Of a DNA stretch of 5,372 nucleotides, positions 1-5,368 are shown one piece after another. The notes beneath the pieces are model-generated. The model worked only from the letters and a program-made list of their open reading frames with translations, was not told the DNA's origin and made no database searches. The position numbers and the translations under genes are program-made. Source of the stretch: an uncultured Eubacteriales bacterium (GTDB lineage: Bacteria; Bacillota; Clostridia; Oscillospirales; Acutalibacteraceae); NCBI GenBank assembly GCA_900319255.1, contig ONNU01000081.1, positions 1-5,372 of the forward strand, read 5' to 3'. Each line of letters opens with the position of its first letter. Positions within the stretch are counted from its first letter, which is position 1.

Positions 1-156
1 AAAAAGTTTTCTGATGCAGACAGCAAAAGTCCGGATTACCTCACCATACCGATCACCCGCGCGTTGGACGGAAAGCGGAAATCCGATAATTTTTTCCCAC
101 GTGGAGCGAACCCGGGGGGGAGATTCAGGTTTATGATATTGCCCCCAGCCTCCTGA
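1..156 (+). CDS. Possible 3' end of an unrecognised gene (partial, runs off the left edge)
   Basis: Frame 1 is open from the first base to a TGA at 154-156, giving about 51 residues. The tail includes a stretch reading ALDGKRKSDNFFPRGANPGG, which has a protein-like mixture of charged, aromatic and glycine residues. The other two plus-strand frames hit stops by position 136. I do not recognise the family. The end would overlap the 3' end of the convergent mecA by 26 bp, which is possible but reduces confidence. A run of seven G at 114-120 lies inside the frame, so the C-terminus could also be altered by slippage or a sequencing error there. With no start in the window and only 51 codons, chance openness cannot be excluded. 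The sequence left of the window would decide it. Confidence 0.3.
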   Translation, partial: KKFSDADSKSPDYLTIPITRALDGKRKSDNFFPRGANPGGRFRFMILPPAS

Positions 157-694
157 CCGCATTCCCGCAAGCGATCAGAAGGCTTTTTTCACCTATCGCA
201 GCAGCAATAAACCTTCCCCTGCAAATACATCTCCCGTATTCGCAGGCAATACCGAAAACCCTGCTTTTTCTGAACACTCTTTTCAGAATAAGATAATATC
301 TTCCGCAATGATCCTCCGGAGAATAATAAATGCAGCTCCCTCTTGTGTCAAGCCCCTCCGAATTCATTACACGTACACATCCTGTAAGCTCCTCAAGACC
401 CCGGAAAATGAAAGCGTAGCTGTCACTGCGCTCGGATATATAGAATCTTCGCTTTTGAGCGCATATGGTTATGAGAAAAATACAGCCGCTTTCATATTTT
501 GCAGCTTCGATCTGCAGCGGGCTTCCGGATAAAGCAATATCCGCTCCATTTCCGGCATGGGAAAGACTGGTTTTCAGAAATTCCTTGATATTTCCGCTGT
601 TCAGCTTTTCATAGCTTGTATGGTATTTTTCATCAAGCTCCCTGTCTCCGAATGATATCAGTATCCTGTGACTGTCAAGCTGTTTGATATTCAT
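131..694 (-). CDS. mecA: MecA-family adaptor protein (ClpC adaptor / negative regulator of competence family), short divergent form
   Basis: The 187-residue protein follows the MecA two-domain pattern. Residues 1 to about 80 match the N-terminal substrate-binding domain: the start MNIKQLDSHRILISF resembles the typical MxIERLNxxxIKI opening, and the segment at 57-76 (GSPLQIEAAKYESGCIFLIT) matches the family's hydrophobic strand ending in IT. Residues about 92-187 match the ClpC-binding domain: the GRYYLIL strand at 131-137, the CEYG motif at 151-154, and a C-terminal GNAVRRL resembling the family's ending. Known family members deliver substrates to ClpCP for degradation. The linker near residues 79-91 is short, and the protein is shorter than B. 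subtilis MecA (about 218 aa). It has nine cysteines, which is unusual for the family as I know it. The ATG at 694 is preceded by GGAGG at 702-706 with a 7-nt gap, which supports this start. The gene is divergent from the large c-di-GMP gene. Competence control is not implied; a general proteolysis adaptor role is more likely. Confidence 0.82.
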   Translation of the reverse strand: MNIKQLDSHRILISFGDRELDEKYHTSYEKLNSGNIKEFLKTSLSHAGNGADIALSGSPLQIEAAKYESGCIFLITICAQKRRFYISERSDSYAFIFRGLEELTGCVRVMNSEGLDTRGSCIYYSPEDHCGRYYLILKRVFRKSRVFGIACEYGRCICRGRFIAAAIGEKSLLIACGNAVRRLGAIS

Positions 695-701
695 TTGATT
701 G

Positions 702-706
702 CCTCC
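702..706 (-). promoter_or_regulatory. Ribosome binding site of mecA
   Basis: On the minus strand GGAGG lies 7 nt upstream of the ATG at 694-692. This near-ideal Shine-Dalgarno sequence fixes the mecA start. Confidence 0.85.
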
Positions 707-749
707 GATACTATTTGCAGGATAATTATTGTATTGATTCTATATTATC

Positions 750-778
750 ATAATATTAAATTCCTCCCCGCAATGCAA
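750..778 (-). promoter_or_regulatory. Putative sigma-A-type promoter of mecA
   Basis: Reading the minus strand, TTGCAT (778-773) and TATTAT (755-750) are separated by exactly 17 nt. The -10 matches consensus at 5 of 6 positions and the -35 at 3 of 6. Transcription would start near 743, leaving a leader of about 50 nt. The surrounding AT-rich sequence offers other -10-like hexamers, so the exact site is uncertain. Confidence 0.4.
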
Positions 779-794
779 TAACAAAATATTTCCA

Positions 795-815
795 CCGCGA
801 ACGTCATGATCGCGG
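795..815. repeat. GC-rich inverted repeat in the divergent intergenic region
   Basis: CCGCGA at 795-800 and TCGCGG at 810-815 are perfect 6-bp complements around a 9-nt spacer, embedded in AT-rich sequence. The site lies just upstream of the putative mecA -35 and far from the promoter of the large gene. It could be a protein-binding site for mecA control or a hairpin in a transcript; nothing further identifies it. No T-run follows on either strand, so it is not a standard terminator. Confidence 0.35.
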
Positions 816-1030
816 GACAGGCTTTTCTATGCTTTACTGTCAAAGCTGCGGGGGGAGTGTTTGTGAAAGATTTCCGGCTGCTGACGAAATGAATATCCGG
901 GCGGCGGGAAGAGCTGATTTTTCACTTTTGATTGAATTTTTTCTGCTCTGCCGGCAGCTTGTTATATTATCTGTCGGGAACGCTGAACTCATAAAATTCT
1001 ATGCTTCGACAAACACTTGTGAATTATAAA
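816..1030. other. Intergenic stretch without a supported gene
   Basis: No RNA gene, mobile element or convincing coding region is visible here. A 66-codon open frame begins at 829 on the plus strand but lacks a good ribosome binding site and a recognisable domain, so it is not annotated as a gene. Confidence 0.6.
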
Positions 1031-1089
1031 CAAAAAATTTGCTGAGTATTTCAAAAATCATACGAATTTACAAAAAGCTATATACAAAA
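1031..1089. promoter_or_regulatory. Spaced A-tracts upstream of the large gene's promoter (possible curved DNA / UP element)
   Basis: A-runs occur at 1032-1037, 1053-1057, 1072-1076 and 1086-1089. The first three are centred about 20 bp apart, close to two helical turns, and the last falls at the -35 edge. Spaced A-tracts next to a promoter can bend DNA or contact the RNA polymerase alpha subunit. The region is AT-rich overall, so part of this could be compositional. Confidence 0.35.
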
Positions 1090-1109
1090 GAATAAATCAA
1101 GTGTATAAT
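1081..1109 (+). promoter_or_regulatory. Sigma-A-type promoter for the c-di-GMP signalling gene
   Basis: A perfect consensus TATAAT at 1104-1109 follows TATACA at 1081-1086 (4 of 6 matches to TTGACA) with an optimal 17-nt spacer. Transcription would start near 1116, giving a leader of about 218 nt before the TTG start at 1334. The upstream sequence is AT-rich. I see no better promoter closer to the gene, but a second one cannot be excluded. Confidence 0.65.
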
Positions 1110-1129
1110 GTTAGGTAGAGAAATTTTGA

Positions 1130-1153
1130 ATTTTTGTGTATTTTCACAAAAAT
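1130..1153 (+). repeat. 9-bp AT-rich inverted repeat in the leader
   Basis: ATTTTTGTG at 1130-1138 is the exact reverse complement of CACAAAAAT at 1145-1153, with the 6-nt loop TATTTT. It begins about 20 nt downstream of the TATAAT box, a position where a repressor operator or a leader hairpin would be expected. Low GC makes it a weak RNA hairpin, so a DNA-binding site is at least as likely. Confidence 0.45.
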
Positions 1154-1318
1154 AGTGTTGCCTGCAGCACTGTCCGGAAGGATCCACTTTTATATGAGGT
1201 AATGATCGTGCGATAATTTGCGCAGATGCCTTTTTGAAGCGTTGTTTTATTCGTTTTAGTAGTCCGGAAAAGAGCGGTAATAATTGATCAACACTATGCG
1301 GACATCGTTTCCGCGGGC

Positions 1319-1325
1319 GAAGGAG
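1319..1325 (+). promoter_or_regulatory. Ribosome binding site that decides the start of the large gene
   Basis: GAAGGAG at 1319-1325 is a strong Shine-Dalgarno sequence. Its last G is also the first base of the in-frame GTG at 1325, so that GTG cannot be the start it serves. The next in-frame start, TTG at 1334, lies 8 nt downstream, an ideal spacing; the ATG at 1343 lies 17 nt away, which is too far. TTG is therefore preferred. Confidence 0.8.
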
Positions 1326-1333
1326 TGTTTAAT

Positions 1334-4300
1334 TTGAAAAAAATGCTTGTAGCTGATTACGTTGAGATGAATAAGTCGATTATCCATGAGCTTTTTTCAT
1401 CGCAATTCGAGATCATACAGACCTCCGGCAGTGAGCTTGCATTTAAGTTCCTTACTCAGTATAAAAGCTCATTTTCAATAATTCTTATAAATGAAAGTAT
1501 TGCAAGGGGCTTCAGCAATGATGCTATAAAGACTCTGACGAATCTGAAGATCTTTGAAAGAGTGCCCGTTATCCTTATCAGGAACAGCGAAAATTCAAGG
1601 ATGAAGTCTGTCAAGATAGATTTTCCCTTCAGCGATGTTGTAGCTTCTCCCGTTAATCCTTATGTGATACAGAAAAGAGTGGCTAACCTTGTGGAGCTTT
1701 TCAGCCACAAGATAGAGCTTGAGGAGCTTGTGGAAAAGCAGACTGCAAAGATCCTCGCCCAGAATAAGGCTCTCAAGCTCCAGCAGAGAAAGATCAATAC
1801 TATCAATAACGATATGCTCGATACCCTCAGCACCGTTATCGAATACAGAGATGTTGAATCCGGCAGGCATATCCACAGAATAAAGAAATTCACAGAGGTC
1901 ATGCTCAGAGAGCTTGCTGTGATGAGTCCAAAATATAATATGAACGAGGAAAAGATAAAGCTTATCGCTTCTGCATCCTCGCTTCACGATATCGGAAAGA
2001 TAGCTATTCCCGATTCGATACTTCTCAGCCCGAGAAGACTTACATATGATGAATTCAAGATAATGAAGGAGCACACAATAAAGGGCTGCGACCTTCTGAA
2101 TCAGCTTGACAGCGTTGAAAGAAACGAATATTTTACATATTGCTATGATATCTGCCGTTATCATCATGAAAAGTATGACGGCATGGGTTATCCTGACGGA
2201 CTGAAGGGGGATAAGATCCCGATATGGGCGCAGGTTGTGTCTGTTGCGGACTGCTATGACGCCCTGACCAGCGACCGTCCGTATAAGGCGGCATTTTCGC
2301 ATGAGCAGGCTGTTGAAATGATAAGAACAGGCGCCTGCGGTGCTTTTTCTGATGAAATGATGGAATGCTTCTCGGCTGTGCTTGAGGATTTCAGAAAGCT
2401 TGCTGCTGAATATGCGGATGTCAATAATGCCGACAGCAGTATCTCCAAGGGCGATGAAAAGCGTGTCAGCGAGGAAGAGGATAAGCCTAACAGGGATATC
2501 TACAGAAAGATGGACAGAGAGGATCTTATCCGTACCATCGAAAAACAAAAGCAGGAAATGCTTGAGACCCAGAGAAAGGACAACGATATTATCAACAGAG
2601 TATCAGATTTCGTATTTGAATTTGATCTCAAAAAGGATATCGGTCAGGAAAGAAAGGGTAAATTCTCTACTATATTCGGCTATGCTCCGAAAAATTACGG
2701 CGAAGCAGTGATGCTTTTCGGGGATATCGTTGCCGAGGAATACAGAAATAAATTCCACCGCACCTTCCGCCTTGACAGCATAAAGGAGGAAGTGAAAAAG
2801 GGGAATGAAAGAATAATACTTGAATGTCCCATGAGGCTTGGCGGTGATATATATGTCGCTGTCAGATGCACAGGAGTACCGGTGGTAGAGGAAAATGAGC
2901 TGGAGAAGGTATTTATCAGCATCCAGACTCTTAATTTCAGCAGCGTTACAGCCGGACTCGGGGAGATCGTTACAGACAGGGATCCGGTCACAGGGCTTTG
3001 GAATTTCAACGGTCTGCGCAATGAGATCGAGGATTTTATCACCCATACCGGAAAGAAAGGCACTCATATGCTGCTGCTTATTGATATTGACGGCTTCCGC
3101 AGTATCAACAGGAATACGGGATACCGCTTCGGTAATGAGATACTCAAGGATATCGGCGAGGTTCTCCGCCAGCAGTTTACCGATAATAATATCATCGGCA
3201 GGGTAGAGGATGATAACTTTATCGTATTTGTAAAGGATTGTCCTGACCGCGAGGCAAATGTTGCGATAGTCGATAATATTTTCAGAAAGCTACATAAGAC
3301 CTATACCTTCAACGGAAAGACCTATCCTGAATTATCCACCTGCATAGGCATAAGCGATTATCCTAAGCACGGCAAGACCTTCGAGGAGCTTTTCGAGGGG
3401 GCATCAAAGGCTGTTGATATCGCAAAGATCAACGGCAAGAATATGTACCTGTTCTACAATGACAATATGCGTGAGAACTGGGAGCTTGTACCGTACAGCT
3501 CAAAGGAGCTTGACAAAAAGGTCATGGATTTTGAAAGATTCTTTGTACCCGTACAGGACAGCGTTTCCGGCTCCATCGTTTCATATGATATCATTGAGAC
3601 CTCATCAGAATACGGAGATGAATACGATTTCGATGAGATCTATTCAACCATATATAATACCGGCAATATCACCGCCGTGAGCCTTAACAGTCTGCGCAGG
3701 ATATTCTCGGTCATTTATGAATTCCAGCAGAAGGAGCTTAATCTGCCTGTATTCATAGTTACGACAATGTTCAACGGCAATGACTGTGATGTTGTCATAA
3801 AGACATTGCAGGAGATACTGAACTACTATCCCATTGATTGTTCAAAAATATGCATCAACCTGACACAGGATATGCTTGCTTCCATGGATATGCGCAGGGT
3901 CGCAGAGCTGACGGATTTTCTTCGCGGCTGCGGCTTTGAGATGGGCGTATATAATGTGGGACTTAATTCCATCAATACAAAGGTGTTCACAAAGCACCTT
4001 TTCAACAGGGTAACCTTCTCTTCATCATTTATCGATGATATAACCGATGGTCTTATCCCGGTGGAGATACTTGTATATCTTATCGAATGCTTCACCGGTC
4101 TGGGAACATATACATATCTTCCCCTTGATACGGATGACGAGGTTGTGAAGGTCATTCTGAAACACACCGATCTTCCCTTCGGCGTACATTCGCATGAATT
4201 TGTCGATCTTAATGATTTCCTCCAGTCCGTAAAGAGCGGGGAAGAAATAGAAATAAACGATCTTGCAGCTATCGAGGCAGCTTCAGGCACTTCGCTTGTT

Positions 4301-5221
4301 ATGAGCGATAAGATGTATGATGAGATACTTGAACAGACAAAATCCTTTATCTTTGAATGGATCCCCAGAATTGATACTGTAAAGTTCTCAGGCTCCTTTG
4401 AAAAGATCTACGGCTATACGCCTACGGGCTTTGAATTTATCAAGAATATCAGGGCTTCAAGCCTGCTTCATTCCGATGATATAAAGAAATTCCTTGAAAA
4501 GATCAACAGCGCCCGTTCGGAAACCTCTGATACGGAATGTCTTGTGAGAATATATAATGCAAATACCGACAGCTATGTATGGAACCGTGTGCATTTCGTA
4601 TCAATAAGAAATGCGGCGGGCATACCTACAAAGATAATGGCAGTGTGCGCAGATGTATCTGAGGAAAGACTTACTCTGAACGATGACGAGCAGAGAAAGG
4701 ACAGAACGGACTTCATTACCAATCTCTATAACAGGACAGCGGCTGAAAATAAGATCAGAAGCTATCTTTATGACGAAGGCGTATCGGGTAACCATGCTCT
4801 TATGGTGGTCGATATGGTGGGCTTCGAGGAAATGGAGAAGGAATTCGGCAAGCCATTTGCAAACGCAGTTCTCAGAGAGTCGGCAGGCAGCATCCGTGAG
4901 CTTTTCAGAGATTCGGATGTTATCGGCAGGATCAACGGCTCACAGTTCATTGTATTTGTCAAGGGTCTGGGACGAAGGGAAGTTCTTGCGGAAAAGGGCG
5001 AGGCTATTGTGGCTTCCCTCAGCAGAACCTGTCAGACAGATAAAGGCGAGCGGACGATCAATGCAAAGGTGGGCATCAGCCTTTATCCTGAGGATGGTCA
5101 GTCATATGAGGAGCTGTATGAGTCGGCATTGAAGGCGCTGTATTATTCAAAGCATAGCGTTGTTTCAGATACGACATTTGCTATAGACGGAGGAAGTCCC
5201 AGGCTTATGCCGGCGGAATGA
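1334..5221 (+). CDS. HD-GYP c-di-GMP phosphodiesterase fused to pseudo-receiver, two PAS, two degenerate GGDEF and a degenerate EAL domain
   Basis: This is a predicted cytoplasmic protein of 1295 residues (numbered from TTG 1334; no signal peptide or membrane segment). A REC-like fold spans about 1-120, opening MKKMLVAD, with the phosphoacceptor Asp replaced by N53, the second acidic residue by Y9 and the conserved Lys by S105. A coiled coil spans about 121-160. HD-GYP (about 160-355) is intact: E175, H179, HD at 218-219, K222, H247, H277-H278, GYP at 285-287, D306. It should hydrolyse c-di-GMP. A charged linker leads to PAS1 (about 415-537), GGDEF1 (about 547-707, motif EDDNF), an EAL-like domain (about 728-965, EAL changed to DII, DDFG to YNVG), PAS2 (about 995-1110) and GGDEF2 (about 1122-1273, motif NGSQF, with RxxD I-site R1192/D1195). 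Cyclase and EAL activities are therefore unlikely; these parts probably sense or bind ligands. Tandem stops TGA-TAA end the gene. Starts at GTG 1325 or ATG 1343 are less likely. The gene appears monocistronic in this window. Confidence 0.96.
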   Translation: MKKMLVADYVEMNKSIIHELFSSQFEIIQTSGSELAFKFLTQYKSSFSIILINESIARGFSNDAIKTLTNLKIFERVPVILIRNSENSRMKSVKIDFPFSDVVASPVNPYVIQKRVANLVELFSHKIELEELVEKQTAKILAQNKALKLQQRKINTINNDMLDTLSTVIEYRDVESGRHIHRIKKFTEVMLRELAVMSPKYNMNEEKIKLIASASSLHDIGKIAIPDSILLSPRRLTYDEFKIMKEHTIKGCDLLNQLDSVERNEYFTYCYDICRYHHEKYDGMGYPDGLKGDKIPIWAQVVSVADCYDALTSDRPYKAAFSHEQAVEMIRTGACGAFSDEMMECFSAVLEDFRKLAAEYADVNNADSSISKGDEKRVSEEEDKPNRDIYRKMDREDLIRTIEKQKQEMLETQRKDNDIINRVSDFVFEFDLKKDIGQERKGKFSTIFGYAPKNYGEAVMLFGDIVAEEYRNKFHRTFRLDSIKEEVKKGNERIILECPMRLGGDIYVAVRCTGVPVVEENELEKVFISIQTLNFSSVTAGLGEIVTDRDPVTGLWNFNGLRNEIEDFITHTGKKGTHMLLLIDIDGFRSINRNTGYRFGNEILKDIGEVLRQQFTDNNIIGRVEDDNFIVFVKDCPDREANVAIVDNIFRKLHKTYTFNGKTYPELSTCIGISDYPKHGKTFEELFEGASKAVDIAKINGKNMYLFYNDNMRENWELVPYSSKELDKKVMDFERFFVPVQDSVSGSIVSYDIIETSSEYGDEYDFDEIYSTIYNTGNITAVSLNSLRRIFSVIYEFQQKELNLPVFIVTTMFNGNDCDVVIKTLQEILNYYPIDCSKICINLTQDMLASMDMRRVAELTDFLRGCGFEMGVYNVGLNSINTKVFTKHLFNRVTFSSSFIDDITDGLIPVEILVYLIECFTGLGTYTYLPLDTDDEVVKVILKHTDLPFGVHSHEFVDLNDFLQSVKSGEEIEINDLAAIEAASGTSLVMSDKMYDEILEQTKSFIFEWIPRIDTVKFSGSFEKIYGYTPTGFEFIKNIRASSLLHSDDIKKFLEKINSARSETSDTECLVRIYNANTDSYVWNRVHFVSIRNAAGIPTKIMAVCADVSEERLTLNDDEQRKDRTDFITNLYNRTAAENKIRSYLYDEGVSGNHALMVVDMVGFEEMEKEFGKPFANAVLRESAGSIRELFRDSDVIGRINGSQFIVFVKGLGRREVLAEKGEAIVASLSRTCQTDKGERTINAKVGISLYPEDGQSYEELYESALKALYYSKHSVVSDTTFAIDGGSPRLMPAE

Positions 5222-5233
5222 TAAAAGCAGGCA

Positions 5234-5270
5234 GAGGCAAAAGGGGCAAAAGAGGCAAAAGGGGCAAAAG
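5234..5270. repeat. Four-copy 9-bp tandem repeat just after the large gene
   Basis: The units GAGGCAAAA (5234-5242), GGGGCAAAA (5243-5251), GAGGCAAAA (5252-5260) and GGGGCAAAA (5261-5269) alternate A and G at the second base, so this is equally two copies of an 18-bp unit. It starts 12 nt after the stop codon and is non-coding. Such short tandem arrays can vary in copy number by slippage. It leads directly into the hairpin-rich element that follows. Confidence 0.85.
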
Positions 5271-5345
5271 TTTCGCCAGCCTTTTCAAAGGCTGCAGGGG
5301 TCCAGGGGGCAGAGCCCCATGGTCGCACGCCGCAGCGTGCGAAAC
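5270..5345. repeat. Hairpin-rich intergenic repeat element bounded by a 7-bp inverted repeat
   Basis: GTTTCGC at 5270-5276 and GCGAAAC at 5339-5345 are perfect complements and enclose three stems. The first is CAGCCTT/AAGGCTG (5277-5283 with 5288-5294). The second is GGGGC/GCCCC (5306-5310 with 5314-5318), extended by CCA/TGG (5302-5304 with 5320-5322). The third is TCGCACGC/GCGTGCGA (5323-5330 with 5335-5342), which would compete with the outer stem for 5339-5342. From memory, the G-rich core around 5297-5318 resembles repeats dispersed between genes in Ruminococcus and related genomes. None of the stems is followed by a T-run on the plus strand, so a classic intrinsic terminator is not evident, although the stems may stop transcription or protect the mRNA 3' end. 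Confidence 0.6.
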
Positions 5346-5353
5346 ACCCCAAA

Positions 5354-5368
5354 ACCGCCGCAGGCGGT
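5354..5368 (-). terminator. Possible weak terminator for minus-strand transcription
   Basis: ACCGCC (5354-5359) and GGCGGT (5363-5368) form a 6-bp GC-rich stem with a 3-nt loop. On the minus strand the stem is followed by a short T-run (5354-5351) and then GGGG. It could terminate a gene arriving from the right. The short T-run makes it weak, and the sequence beyond 5372 is not visible. Confidence 0.25.

Larger units (their letters stand above)
1116..1333 (+). promoter_or_regulatory. Long 5' leader (about 218 nt) with several small hairpins
   Basis: The interval between the predicted transcription start and the TTG start has no credible open frame and contains three stem-forming segments. 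One is a 9-bp AT-rich inverted repeat (1130-1138 with 1145-1153). The second is a directly adjacent 7-bp stem (1154-1160 with 1165-1171, one G-U pair) with loop CCTG. The third is a 5-bp stem (1298-1302 with 1310-1314) ending 4 nt before the Shine-Dalgarno sequence. The 8-mer GTCCGGAA, with a self-complementary TCCGGA core, occurs twice (1172-1179 and 1262-1269). I looked for the conserved core of the c-di-GMP-I (GEMM) riboswitch and did not see it. The length suggests post-transcriptional control, but no known regulatory RNA class is recognised. Confidence 0.4.

Noticed and set aside
829..1029. 66-codon plus-strand open frame beginning with a CxxC-like MLYCQSCGG
   Set aside because: There is only a weak AGG upstream, a single CxxC without a second pair, and a leucine-rich tail that fits no zinc ribbon. 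It looks like chance openness in an intergenic region.
1325..1327. GTG start of the large gene
   Set aside because: The GTG overlaps the Shine-Dalgarno sequence itself and has no other ribosome binding site upstream.
1116..1333. c-di-GMP riboswitch in the leader
   Set aside because: The gene context invites it, but the conserved core and tetraloop-receptor arrangement of the c-di-GMP-I class were not found by eye, and the c-di-GMP-II pattern was not recognised either.
1595..2548. 317-codon minus-strand open frame
   Set aside because: It lies wholly antisense to the HD-GYP coding region, has no ribosome binding site context or recognisable domain, and is explained as a codon-usage shadow.
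2972..3454. Active diguanylate cyclase in GGDEF1
   Set aside because: The fold is recognisable and the LIDID strand retains its aspartates, but the signature reads EDDNF in place of GGDEF and there is no I-site, so cyclase activity is not predicted.
5277..5294. Intrinsic terminator for the large gene at the CAGCCTT/AAGGCTG hairpin
   Set aside because: The stem is good but is followed by CAGGGGTCC and not a T-run, so it is described as part of the repeat element instead.
5143..5352. Minus-strand open frame across the 3' repeat
   Set aside because: It is antisense to the end of the large gene and reads through the tandem repeat as low-complexity APFASFAPFAS, with no support as a gene.
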